Shown: one piece after another, positions 1 through 10,095 of the stretch
Layout of the letters: each line of letters starts with the position of its first letter
How positions within the stretch are numbered: the first letter of the stretch is position 1
NCBI GenBank assembly: GCA_022578965.1
Contig: MU400837.1
Coordinates: 1 to 33,631 of the forward strand
Origin: Xylaria sp. FL1777
Taxonomy: Eukaryota > Ascomycota > Sordariomycetes > Xylariales > Xylariaceae
Length of the DNA: 33,631 nt
Reading direction: 5' to 3'
Program-made: the position numbers and the translations under genes
Notes under the pieces: model-generated
The model's database searches: none
The model's input: the letters and a program-made list of their open reading frames with translations, nothing else
Told to the model about the DNA's origin: nothing

Positions 1-2351
1 ATTTAAAAAAACTTACTTTATATATATTTTACTTTATATATTTTATTTTTTACTTATGCTTTTTTTTTTTATATGTTTTAATACTTTTTTTATTTGCTAT
101 ATATTAAAAAAGCTAAAGCTACTTAACAAAATTTTAGCTTTTTAATTATACTTACTTTATATATACTTTTAAAGCTTTTTAAGCTTTTAAATTACTTTAA
201 GGTTACTTTTTAAAATACTTTGGTTTTTTAAAAAAATAAAAAAAATAAAAATATTTTCTTTTGTGCTTTAATTTTTACTTTAGTATACTACATAATATAA
301 GCTATAACGTAAGCAATAATAACGTAATATACTTAAAACTTAACTTAAAAAAAAAAAAAAGCATAAAGGTTAAAAGTTAAAAAAAAAAAAAAAGATCTTT
401 TTTTATGTTTTTTATTTTAAAAAAAAATATAAGAAAATCAAGGCAAAAAAAAGCTTACTTTTAGCAAATTATAACAATAAAGCTACTTTATTGCTTATAA
501 GATTTTTTTATATAGCTAAGTTATTTATAAAAGATTTTATTTTATGCACGTAAAAATTATAATATATAAACTATTATATAATTATTTTTAGCTATATAAA
601 TAATTTATTTGCTAAAATATAAAGCATAAAGTTTATTTTAATATATTTATAACGTATAAAAAGTATTACTACGTTTTAGCATAAATTTTAACTTAAAGAC
701 GTTTAGCTATTATTTAGCAAATAGTAATATTGCAACACTATTTAATTAAATAGTTATAAAAACTAATTATTTAAATTAATAGTTTTTTTTATATTAAGCT
801 AAATTATTATTGCAGTAAAATTATTAATAAAATAAAACTAACTTATTTTATAATAGTTTAAATTTAGCTTATATTTTTTATTTAATTCTTTATAAAAAAA
901 AGTTTTATTTAAAGGCTTAATTATTTTTTTTTTTTAAAAGTATTAAGCTTATTATAGTATTTTTTTATATAGCTTTAATGCTTTTAAATAAATTTAAGTT
1001 GCAAGCTTTTTTTTACTTAGCTTTAATTTTTTAAAGGTTTAGCACATTTTATAAGCAGTTTAGCTTTTTATTTTAAAGCTGCTTATATTTTATTGCGCTT
1101 TATATAAGCTATATACTAAGTTTTTTTAAATATATAACTTTATTTAAAATTAGCATAACAAAGCTTTTATATTATTATTATAGCTTTTTTTAAACTAAGT
1201 TATATAGCTATATAGCATTTATAATTTTTGTTGCTATATTAACTAGCTAAAATAAATAAATAATTCTTTTTAGCTTAATTATTTTTATTAATAAAAAATT
1301 TATATTTTAGTAAATAAACAATTTAATGTTTATTAAATTTTGCTTTAATATAATAAAAAAAGCTAACATTAAAAAATTAAAAAGCAATATTGCTATAAAT
1401 GTTTAGCTGTTATAAGCTAGTTATTTTTATAGTAACTTTTTTAATACTTTTAGCTTTAAATTTCAAAGAACTAAAAAATTAATAAGCTATACTTTTATAG
1501 TTTGTATTTATACTAAAAATTAAAATTAAAAAAACTTTTACTTTTTTGTTTTACTAAAGATTTTTGTTTTTTATAAGCTTTTTTTAAAACACTTATTTAA
1601 ATTATATTAGTATTTATACTTTAACCTTAAACAAAAAAAAAAAACAAAAACTATTATTTATTTATATTATAGTTTAATAAATATACTGCTTTAGTTAAAC
1701 TTTTTATTTAATAATGTTTTTAATTTAAGTTAACTTATAAAAAACTTTAATATTAAAAATTAAATATAATATTTAGCTTTGCTTTATTAAATAAGTAAAA
1801 AAACAATAAAAGTAATAATATTTTATTAGTGCTAAAGCTTTTACTTATTTTATACTTTTTATATTTTTTTATAATATTAAACTAAAGTTAAGCTTAATTA
1901 ATTTTTTTATTTTATAAGCATAATATTTTGCTATAGCTTTTTTAATTTATTATAATATAAGCTTTTGCTTAAGCTTAATATATATTTTAAGCTTTTTTTA
2001 ACCTAAAAGAACTAATATTTTAGCATATAATATAGCAACTATATTATTAGCTTGCTATAAAATTACTATAAAAAAATTATTTTAGTTTTTTATAAGGTTT
2101 TTTATTTTAAGTTATTTTGTTTACCTTTTTTTACTTTTATAAAAAAACGTAAACTAATAATAGCATTATATTATTTTTAACTTTATTAAGTTAAACTTAA
2201 GGTTTTTTTTTTTTGCTAATTTTGCTAAGCTTGTTTTTTTAGCTATAGTTTTACTAAATAGTAAATAAAAACAGTAGAAATTTTGTTAATTTATTTATAT
2301 GCATTATTAATTAAATAATAAAGCATTTAGCTATTTTAAAAGCTATATAAT
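1..2351. other. A/T-rich flank, no gene seen
   Basis: No open frame of useful length and no protein family could be recognised on either strand. The stretch is homopolymers and TA-rich text, with two A runs of about 14-15 near 345-392 and an 18-bp perfect palindrome at 737-754. The few C bases nearly all follow A or G, as in the transposon relics, so this is probably older mutated repeat DNA (inference). Short palindromes are expected by chance at this composition. Confidence 0.5.
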
Positions 2352-2356
2352 ATTAA
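2352..2356. repeat. Left target-site duplication of element 1 (ATTAA)
   Basis: The five bases before the 5' LTR, ATTAA, are repeated exactly at 10096-10100 after the 3' LTR. A 5-bp duplication is the usual product of a Ty3/gypsy integrase. In such A/T-rich DNA a chance match is possible, but it falls exactly at both LTR ends. Confidence 0.85.
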
Positions 2357-2875
2357 TGTTACAAAATGGGCTAATTAGGCCGGTTGGGAGGCTAGGTGTG
2401 AAGAAAGCATGCGCAGAAAAAGTTCTATTTGTTAAGAAAATATATATTTAAACTACTATAAGGGTTTAATGCATGGACTTAATAGACTTAAGCGTTAAGT
2501 CTATTGAGCCTTAAACTTAACAAACTTAAGCGTTAAGTTTATTAAGCTACAAACTTAAAACAATATAGCATTAAGCCTATTAAAGAAAGCAACGTTTATA
2601 AATTACTACTACTGTTTCTTTTGTTTATATAATTATATACTTCTTATATTTAGTTATTTACTTAGTTTTTAGCTCTTTAGCTATTAATTTTCTTTATAAC
2701 TGCTAAGCACTAATATATTTATTACTTTTAATCTTTTAAAACCTCTATTAATGCATAGTAATAAAAGTACTTTAAAAACCTCCTTAATAAACTACTGTTA
2801 AGGATTCTATTATTACCTGCAAATCAAAATCTTAAAAGTAAACCTATTATATTAATATATAATAAGTTTGTTATA
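2357..2875 (+). repeat. 5' LTR of element 1 (519 bp)
   Basis: It aligns without gaps to 9577-10095, and both copies are exactly 519 bp. It begins TGTTAC and ends TTATA, where the other copy ends TTACA, so the canonical TG...CA ends are visible across the pair. I count about 75 differences, all transitions. The first 100 bases or so keep more G and C here (about 14 retained against 4 in the 3' copy), while the last 130 or so bases are much more mutated here than in the 3' copy. No TATA box or poly(A) signal can be singled out in this composition. Confidence 0.95.
2481..2540. other. Twin hairpins with GCG loops inside the LTR
   Basis: 2481-2505 is a perfect inverted repeat with 11-bp arms around a GCG loop. 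2522-2540 is a second with 8-bp arms and the same loop. The matching part of the 3' LTR (about 9701-9760) keeps both with transition mismatches. Twin stem-loops present in both copies suggest a structural element of the LTR RNA or a protein-binding site; the function is unknown. Confidence 0.6.
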
Positions 2876-3539
2876 CTTTAATAGCTTTTTAATTAATAAA
2901 ACTTAATATACAAGAATAAATATTAGTATAAAAAGTTAAATAATAAACGATTTATAAAATAAACTCTTAGAAGTATACTAAAAAAATATTTAAAAAACAA
3001 AAATGCTAAACAGCATTACGTAAATAAACTTTACTTAATAACTAATAAACTAGATCTAAGTTATATTACTAAAAATAAAAAGTTAAAAATTAAGTTTAAA
3101 AATCTTAAAGACTTTTAAAACTAGTAATATATTAAAACAATAAACTTTAGCACTTTTATTAGCTACTTTTATTAGAAAAAAAGCAATAGCAAAAAAAAAG
3201 AAATTAAGTAGTAGCAATAAAAAAAAACTAACATTAATGCTAGTATTATAAAGCAAACTAATTGCTTTAACTTAAAGAGCAGCTTAAATACTAAGCATTA
3301 TAACCTTTAAACTAACATAAATACTAGTTATAGTAATTAAGGCAGCAATAATAATTATTACTATAATAATAAATTAAGGCTTTAAACAAGTAATTATACT
3401 ATAATTAATGCTAATACTACTACTAGTAAACTTAATGCTTATTTTTATTACTGCTATATTTAAAGTAGTAACTTAAAATAAAAAACCTAACTTTTTATTA
3501 TTATTGCTGCTTTTACTATTAAAATTATTTATAATATTA
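2876..3539 (+). other. Leader and low-complexity Gag N-terminal region
   Basis: This lies between the 5' LTR and the recognisable Gag core. The Gag frame can be read upstream to about 3003, where an ATG occurs, but the translation is low in complexity (runs of Ile, Leu and Lys) and has frequent stops, so I cannot fix a start codon. No clear primer-binding site is visible. Confidence 0.4.
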
Positions 3540-4175
3540 AAAATACTAAACATTAAAAGTTTTAAACTTATTGCTTTAAAGCTTTATAATAAATTTACAA
3601 ATATAAAAGCTTTTTTAATTTATGCTAAACTTTATTTAAAATAACATTTTATTATTATTACAAAGAAAAACCAGAAAGTAATAATTACTTTATAATTTTT
3701 GTTAGAAAAAGTACTAAAATAGTTTTAACTTATTTTAAAGGATTTTTTAAAAGCTAATAAGTTAACTAACCTTAAGCTAAAAACAAAAAAAATTTTTAAG
3801 AACTACGTTAAGTTTAAAAATTAAATAAAGGCATTATTTAAAAACACTTAAAAGGCAAAACACGTAAAAAAAGCATTTTATTGCTTAAAACAAACAAAAG
3901 CAGCAGCAAATTATACTATAAAATTTAAACGATTAGCAGCAATCTTAAAATTGCTTAAGCTTGTACTATTTTACCTATTTTATAGTAAACTTAAAACTTA
4001 AGTTTAAAACAAACTATGCAAAATAAATAAACTAGCAAAAATCAATACGTATATTAATATAGCTATTATAATTAATTAATAATTATTTAATTAGTACCTT
4101 AAAACTAAAAGAACTAAAAAAAATAAAAAAAAGAATACTTAAAAGAATATTAAATAGAGATTTAAGCAAATTAGT
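3540..4175 (+). pseudogene. Gag capsid relic of element 1
   Basis: Gag would form the cytoplasmic virus-like particle that packages the element RNA. In the frame starting at positions divisible by 3, the translation resembles the Retrotrans_gag domain. From 3579 there is a KLYNKF...KAFL...YLK block like the family's opening F-G block, then a region with TAA stops where Trp is usual, and at 3891-3941 a QTKAAANYTIKFKRLAA stretch, the relic of the family's conserved Q-x-G-x-A-x-x-Y-x-x-x-F motif. Stops are TAA/TAG and fit mutated CAA, CAG or TGG. The family assignment rests on pattern recognition, not on a profile score. Confidence 0.7.
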
Positions 4176-5560
4176 AAAGTTTAAAAACAATAATCCTAAA
4201 ATATATTTAAAGTTAAATATTATAACTATAAAAAAAAAAAACACTTTTAAAAACAATGTTAATCCAAAAAAAAGAACAAAAAAAAAAGCTATAAAAAAAA
4301 AAAGATTTTTTAACCTAAAAAAAAAGTACAAGTTATAAAAGTCCAAAACAATAAAAAATAACAAAGCAACTTAAAAAATATGTTTTTAAAGCAAAAATAT
4401 AAAGTTGCTATTTTAAGTTAAAACAAAAGTGCTATACTAAATAAATCTAAATGCTTTATTTATACAGGTTAAAATAAACAAGCATGCAAATATTATTTAA
4501 AAGCTTTGCAGTTATTAAAACAAATTGCAAAAGAATATATTTATTATATAAATAATTAAAATTGTTTAATATATAACTTAAAAAAATAGTTTAACTAAAA
4601 ATAGCAAACAACAAAAAGTAATAAGTTAATATAATTAGCGGATTTATAAAACTATAAAAACTTTGAACTATTAAAGCTTAAAATGTAGCTTAAAAAAAAG
4701 TTATGTTTAAAAAAATAAAACTATAACTATAAATAGTGTAGTTATTAAACTAATTATAAACTATTAAAATATTTAGTTGCTAAGTAAACTTAAAGAAATA
4801 AAACTTATAAAACTTTAAAATAAAAACAAATAAAATTAAAAGCTATAAAAAATACTATAAAAAAAAAACTAATAAAAATAAATAAAGTATTTTTATAGCT
4901 TAAACTGCTTTAAATATAATAAAACAAAAAAGCATTAATAGTTAGCATAAAAACTAATATGTTTTAAAAACTAGAACTAGCAATTTAACTAATTGCTAAA
5001 AGTTATTACTATAATAAAACTATAATAAAAGATAATAATAATATTTTATGCTTAAAAGATTTAAAACATAACGAAGTACTATAAAATTGCTATGTAATAT
5101 ATTATTGCTACTAATATTTACTTAATAAACTAAAGAATAATTAGTTTTTTAAACAAATTGCAAAAATAAGAATATAAAACCTTTATAAATTAAAGTAGTT
5201 AGTTATAACTATAGTTTACTATAAAGATTTATAAAGATTTGTAACATTTAAAAAGAATTTTAACTGCACTTATAATACTATTTTAAAGAAATATAAAAAT
5301 AACTGCTATAAATATTACTAGTTAATTAAAGCATAGCTATACTGAAAAATAATCGCTAAAAATAAAAAAGCTTAAAAACTGCAATTTAAAGCTTGCTTAA
5401 AAGCAAAAACAAAACAAAGTATAACAATATTTAAAATGCAAAATAAAATAAGCACTTAAACATTTAACAAAAAAAAGTTAAAAAACAAAATAAGCACTTG
5501 CTAAAAAAGCAGTAAATAGCTAAAGAAACTAAGGCCTTACGTAAAGTTTAATGCAATAAC
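4176..5560 (+). pseudogene. Gag C-terminal region or Gag-Pol linker, unrecognised
   Basis: The Gag frame can be followed from 4176 to about 5560 with fewer stops between about 4980 and 5600. The translation is rich in Lys, Tyr and Cys; Cys pairs near 4457-4490 and 5270-5310 could be remains of a zinc knuckle, but none fits C-x2-C-x4-H-x4-C cleanly. At about 1.4 kb this is long for the nucleocapsid part of a Ty3 Gag, so an extra domain is possible. The protease frame takes over, one base back, somewhere between about 5440 and 5600. An open minus-strand frame at 4083-4364 is a shadow of this low-complexity coding strand. Confidence 0.4.
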
Positions 5561-5900
5561 TAATAAAACTAATTCAAAGTTAAACTTATATATTAAGGAA
5601 AAAAGTATAACACTTTAATTAATTTAGAAGCATAAGCTAATATAATTTTATTTAAAGTAATAAAACAAAATAAAATTCCTTAGAAATATAAGCAAAGATT
5701 TTAAAAAATTAAAAAATTTAATAAAAGCACTTTTAGCTATAATAATAGTTACGTATTTAAAAAAACCAAACTTTTTAATATATTTATACAAAAATACAAA
5801 GAACAAATTATATTAAATATTGCTAATATATTTAATTATAACATTATTTTAGGAATACTATAGCTAAAGATTAGCAACTTTTTGATTTAATAAAAAGCAA
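5561..5900 (+). pseudogene. Aspartic protease relic of element 1
   Basis: The protease would cut the Gag-Pol polyprotein. At 5615-5632 the frame reads L-I-N-L-E-A where retropepsins have L-I-D-S-G-A. Each change is a single transition (Asp to Asn, Ser TCA to Leu TTA, Gly GGA to Glu GAA), so the catalytic Asp is lost. The second hallmark, hydrophobic-hydrophobic-G near the C-terminus, survives at 5834-5857 as NYNIILGI, followed by a stop where Trp is usual. Spacing between the two motifs is normal for a retrotransposon protease. The reading frame (codon starts at 3n+2) is shared with RT and integrase. Confidence 0.85.
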
Positions 5901-6179
5901 AAACTATTAATTAGGAAAATAAAAAACAAAGCAAAAAAATTAGAAAAATCGCAAAAAAAATCTTAAACGAAATACTAAAAGTATATTATAAATTCTACAA
6001 ACTATTTAAGAAAAGAAAAAAAAAAAAACTTCTTAAATATAGCTTATAAAACTACTACATTCCTATTAAAGAAAAATATTAACTAAAGCTTTATTAAGTA
6101 TACTATATAAGCTTAAATAAAACAAACGCCTTATAAAAATATATTTAGAAAAATCTAGCAAAAGAATTCCTAAAAAAGT

Positions 6180-6860
6180 TTTAGTTATTTGCTAAATATC
6201 TTATAGTGCTAGTACTTAAAATAAAAAACAAAAAACAACTAATTAATAAAAAAGAAAAACTAGTATAGCAAATAATAGTTAATTATTAACTATTAAATAT
6301 AATTATTATTATAAATAAATACCTTTTTATTTTATTAGTAACTATAAAAAAAAACATTAGCTAAGTAAAATAGTTTATAGTAGTTAATATTTTAGATAAA
6401 TATTATGCTATTAAAATAGCTAAGGAAAAAAAATAAAAAACTGCTATATAAACAGTATATAGATTATATAAGTATATAGTTATGCTACAAAAACTACAGA
6501 ACGTACTAGCTAGCTTTTAATACATAATAATAATAATTTTACGGAAGTTTTTAAACAAATTTATGTTTATTTATTTAAATAATATCTTAATTTACTTTAA
6601 AACATTAAAAGAACACAAAAAACATATAACTTAAGTATTAAAAACACTTAAACAAGCAGAATTATAACTTAATACAAAAAAATATATATAGCATATATAA
6701 AAGATTAACTTTTTAAGATTTATAATTACTTTAGAACAAATATAGATTTAATAATTAAAAATTAATATAGTATAGAATTAGAAAATACCTAATTTAGCTA
6801 CTGTTATAAATATATAATAAGCGTTAGGATTTTTAAACTATATTTAGATGTTAATTTAAA
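6180..6860 (+). pseudogene. Reverse transcriptase relic of element 1
   Basis: This would copy the element RNA into cDNA inside the particle. The catalytic box reads FIYLNNILIY, with the YLNN codons at 6572-6583, where Ty3 RTs have YLDD; both Asp codons became AAT. It is preceded by fingers and palm blocks: VNYxLLN for VDYRxLN at about 6275-6290, and a DKYYAIKIA block followed by KTA. It is followed by LKEHKKHI and the thumb block ending ALGFLNY near 6815-6840. Stops stand where Trp and Gln are conserved. The bases 5901-6179, between protease and RT, stay in the same frame. The enzyme is certainly inactive. Confidence 0.93.
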
Positions 6861-7400
6861 ACTTCGGAAAAATGGCATATTACTTTATGAAGTATACAAA
6901 AAAGAAATATAAAAAAAAATCCTTCTTAATTTTAAAAGAAGCTTAAAAAGCTTTTAAAGAACTAAAGCTAAAAGTTACTTTTAATTTTGTAGTTAAACTA
7001 CTTAACTTATAAAAAAAAAAAAAGCTAAAAATAAATACTTTAAACGGAATGATTATAAAAGTACTAAAACAACTAAAAAACAACAAAAAATAGCACTTAG
7101 TAGCTTACTATTTTAAAGCATTACAAAACATAGCACTATAATACCTTATATATAACAAAGAACTATTTGCAATTATTATAGCACTTAAAAAATAAAAACC
7201 GTTTTTTATAAAAACTATAGAACTTATTAAAATTTATTTAGATCATTAGAACTTAACAAAATTTATAACTATACAAAAAATTACTAAACAACATAAAAAT
7301 TAAATAGTTTTTTTTTTTAAATTTAACTTTAAGATATATTATATTAAAAAAAAAAAAAACATTTAAGCAAACATACTTAGTTAACAAAGTTAAAAAAGAT
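6861..7400 (+). pseudogene. RNase H relic of element 1
   Basis: This follows the RT without a frame change. Family landmarks are visible: the NFGKMA block at the RT/RNase H junction (about 6860-6880), KAFKELK near 6945-6970, HLVAYYFK at about 7094-7117 (family xPVAYYSR), and the ELFAIIIALK block at about 7160-7190 (family ELLAIVxALxxW, with a stop for Trp). The end has IYYIKKKKN-stop-ANILS near 7330-7380, matching the consensus Y-x-P-G-x-x-N-x-A-D-A-L-S-R. It would degrade the RNA strand of the hybrid during cDNA synthesis. Confidence 0.88.
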
Positions 7401-8560
7401 TCAAGATTTTAAAAAAAAACATTTAAGTATTATATCTGCAATAAAATAAAAGCTTAAAAATTAAAACTATACTTAAAGACTTTATAAATATACAGCTATA
7501 ATAAGCTTATAATTCTAAAGAACTAAAAAAACTATAAAAGCACAAAAGATTAAAAAACAATAAGCTAATATATAAACATAAGGTTTATTTACTAAAAGCT
7601 TTATAAAACAAGTTTATTAAGAACTTTTATAAATATTTATTATATAAACACTAAAAAACAACAAAAACAGTTTAATAACTGCAAAAAAAATATAACTTTT
7701 TAGAACTATAAAATATAGTTAAAACTATTGTAAAAAAATGCAACATTTGCAATAAAACTAAAGCAGCTTAACATAAGCTTTATAAACTGCTATAACTTAT
7801 ATAAATACCTGAATAAGCATAGTATATTATTGTTTAAAATTTTATTACAGCATTACCTTTATTAACTAATTTAGTTATAAAAATATAATACAATAAAATA
7901 TAAGTTATTATTAATAAACTTACTAAGTACGCTTATTTTTTACTATTTAAAGAAAATGCTATAGCTAAGCAGCTTGTATATACTTTTGTATGCTAGTACT
8001 TAAATAAACATAAACTATTAAAAAGAATTGTTTTAAACTAAAATAAATTGTTTACTTTTAAATTTAGAACAAGTTTTTTTAAACTTATTAGCATTAAACT
8101 TAAATTTTTAATAGCTTACTATTTATAAACTAATAAATAAACAAAAAAACTAAACCAGATATTAAAACAATACTTATAAAGTTATATTAACTATTAATAA
8201 AACAATTAAGTAAAACTATTACTAATAGCATAAATTTTATACAATACGTTAACAAATAAAAACATAAACATATTTTTACATAAAGCTGTTTATAAACAAT
8301 AAGCAACTATTATAAAACAAGAAAAAATATTAATAAAAGCACTTGCTATTTTAACTATAGTACCCTAAGCAAGAACTATTATAACAAAGATTAAAATGTT
8401 ATAAGTTAAGTTGCAATTATGCCTTTAGTTTTTATAACAAAAAATAACAGAATACTATAACAAAAAACGAACTAAAGAGCTAACCTTTAAGAAAAAAAAC
8501 AAGGTTTACTTATTATAACAAAAGCAAAACGTACATACTAATATTCTTTAAATTAAAACA
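7401..8560 (+). pseudogene. Integrase relic of element 1
   Basis: This would insert the cDNA into the chromosome. The zinc-binding C-x2-C pair is intact at 7739-7750 (CNIC), followed by KTKAA. The core keeps VIINKLTKYAYF at 7904-7939, where the family has VVVDRLTKxAHF, so the catalytic Asp is now Asn. Further on, IAYYL, a stop and TNKQTKKLNQ correspond to the TAYHPQTDGQTERxNQ block. A C-terminal KxLI-A-x-LYNT-TN block leads into the GPY/F-like region. All motifs share the pol frame, and every change I checked is a transition. Confidence 0.93.
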
Positions 8561-8770
8561 AAACAACTAAGCAACAAATTAAAATTTAAAAAACTTAGTT
8601 TTTTTAAGATTAAGGAAGTTATTTTACTTACTAATTATAAACTGTTATTACTAAAGAACATACAAATTTACCTTGTTTTTTATATTTTTTTATTAAAACT
8701 AGCACTTATTAAAACATTTATTAAAACATAATTAAAAATAAAAACAAATTAAAACATTTATAAAGTTAAA

Positions 8771-8900
8771 AATATATTAAATTCTTATTAAAACAATAAT
8801 AACATTAAGTATTTTATTAAATAAAAAAAATACTTATATGCTAATAATACTTAGGAACCTAAAAAACACTTAAAAACTGCTAAAATAATTATAAACTAGT
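8771..8900 (+). pseudogene. Chromodomain relic at the integrase C-terminus
   Basis: The frame reads ILNSY-stop-NNNIKYFIK-stop-KKYLYANNT-stop-EPKKHL from 8774 to about 8869, then KTAKIIIN and a stop. This matches the chromodomain core I-L-x-x-R, Y-L-V-K-W-x-G-Y, T-W-E-P-x-x-N-L, with all three stops where Trp or Arg/Gln is expected. In chromoviruses this domain binds methylated histone H3 and directs integration to heterochromatin. That fits the A/T-rich surroundings, although RIP would produce such surroundings anyway. Confidence 0.85.
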
Positions 8901-8959
8901 TTTACCGTTAATATTTTAACTAGTTAAAGCTAAAAAAAAAGAATTAATTTTAAACGAAG

Positions 8960-9429
8960 TGTTTAGTGCATTTTAATTAAACTTTAAAGAAATAACTAGT
9001 AATAGCTGTACTGCTTTAACGCGCTGTTTTTGTTTTTTGGCTATATAGCGTTTTTTTGCTTTAACTTGCTTAAGCTTTTTTAAACTACTTAAACCACAAG
9101 CTATAGCAGCAGCTATTTTTTTCTGCTATAATTTTTTTTGTTGCTTAAAACAACGGATTTTTGCATTTATTTTTTTATGCTTTTTTATTAGCAAGTTTAA
9201 TTTATTTTTTAGCTTTTTGTGCTAAAAAATAAGCTGCTATATTTGCTTTAAAAATAAACCTCTAGTATTATAATTTGCTTGTTTAGCTATAATACATTTA
9301 ACACATCAATTAAAGTTAAATTTTAATATTAAACATTTTATGCTATAATAATTGCAGCAAAAGCATAAAGCTATTTTAATTAATTTTAGTTTAATAAAGA
9401 AAAGCAAAGCAAGGTTTTATTAAGCCTTT
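8960..9429 (-). pseudogene. Antisense open frame between pol and 3' LTR, unknown function
   Basis: Reading the minus strand from about 9429 to 8960 gives about 155 codons with only about seven stops, fewer than expected for this composition. The N-terminal half has clustered Cys (CFCCN; C-V-K-C near 9290). The C-terminal half is a Lys/Gln/Ala-rich helical stretch, including AAAIACGLSSLKKLK and QVKAKKRYIAKKQKQ near 9010-9110. G and C are also somewhat better retained here than in pol. I do not recognise the family. It could be an antisense accessory gene of the element, a captured host fragment, or a nested transposon remnant. The frame runs a little past 8960 into the end of pol, so its true end is uncertain. 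Confidence 0.42.
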
Positions 9430-9560
9430 TGTTTAAAACGTAATAAGCGAGGTTTTTTGGAAACTCTACTAAACATAATAAGCACAAAAAACAAAAAACA
9501 AAAGATAAAAAAAGGAAACTTACGAAAAAGGAAATACAGAATTGTTAAAACAACAATTAT

Positions 9561-9573
9561 AAAAAAAAAAAAA
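9561..9573 (+). other. Polypurine tract of element 1
   Basis: A run of 13 A ends three bases before the 3' LTR. This is where Ty3 elements keep the purine run that primes second-strand DNA synthesis. Any original G would have mutated to A. A runs are common here, so position is the main evidence. Confidence 0.6.
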
Positions 9574-9576
9574 TAA

Positions 9577-10095
9577 TATTACAAAATAAGCTAACTAAGC
9601 CGGTTAAAAAGCCAGGTATAAAAAAAGCATGCGTAAAAGAAGTCCTATTTGTTAAAAAAATATATATTTAAACTACTATAAAGGTTTAATATATAAACTT
9701 AACAAATTTAAGCGTTAAGTTTATTAAGCCTTAAACTTAACGAACTTAAGCGTTAAGTTTATTGAGCTATAAACTTAAAACAATATAGCGTTAAGCTTAT
9801 TAAAGAAAGCAACGTTTATAAATTATTACTACTATTTCCTTTGTTTATATAATTATGCACTTTCTATATTTAGTTACTTATTTAGTTTTTAGTTCTTTAG
9901 TTATTAATTTTTTTTATAACTACTAAGCACTAATATACTTATTACTTTTAATTCTTTAAAACCTTTATTGATGCATAGTAGTAAAAGTACTCCGAAAACC
10001 TCCCTAACGGACCACCGTTAAGGATCCTATTGTTACTTATAAATCAAGACCCCAAAGGCAAACCCGTTATATTAATATATAACAGGTCCGTTACA
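9577..10095 (+). repeat. 3' LTR of element 1 (519 bp)
   Basis: A gapless partner of 2357-2875. It starts TATTAC (TG mutated to TA) and ends TTACA. The last 130 or so bases keep far more G and C than the 5' copy (about 24 retained against 3), including a perfect 6-bp-arm hairpin at 10005-10020. The inner end of this copy is the more mutated one. The pair therefore allows the unmutated LTR state to be inferred site by site. Confidence 0.95.

Larger units (their letters stand above)
2357..10095 (+). mobile_element. Element 1: degenerate Ty3/gypsy chromovirus
   Basis: A complete 7739-bp LTR retrotransposon: two 519-bp LTRs, 5-bp target duplication, Gag, then protease, reverse transcriptase, RNase H, integrase and chromodomain in that order, and a 13-base polypurine run before the 3' LTR. 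RT-RNaseH-integrase order defines Ty3/gypsy, and a C-terminal chromodomain defines chromoviruses. Every pol motif checked from about 5612 to 8900 is in the same reading frame; Gag is in the frame one base ahead of it, so Pol expression would have needed a -1 type shift. The frames hold many TAA/TAG stops where Gln or Trp is expected, plus Asp-to-Asn and Gly-to-Glu changes, all transitions. No primer-binding site could be recognised after 2875; its TGG start may have mutated. The element is inactive. Confidence 0.95.

Noticed and set aside
737..754. 18-bp perfect palindrome as an operator
   Set aside because: It is made almost only of A and T in sequence where such palindromes arise by chance, with no gene nearby.
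2876..2895. tRNA primer-binding site after the 5' LTR of element 1
   Set aside because: No TGG start and no convincing complement to a tRNA 3' end could be matched; mutation may have erased it.
4083..4364. 93-codon open frame on the minus strand
   Set aside because: It is antisense to the Lys/Asn-rich tail of the Gag frame; the Phe/Leu/Ile run is the reverse complement of A-rich coding text, with no protein family and no independent support.
4906..4950. CCHC zinc knuckle in Gag (reads C-F-K-Y-N-K-T-K-K-H)
   Set aside because: It is in a different frame from the Gag core, the C-to-H spacing is one residue too long, and the last Cys is missing.
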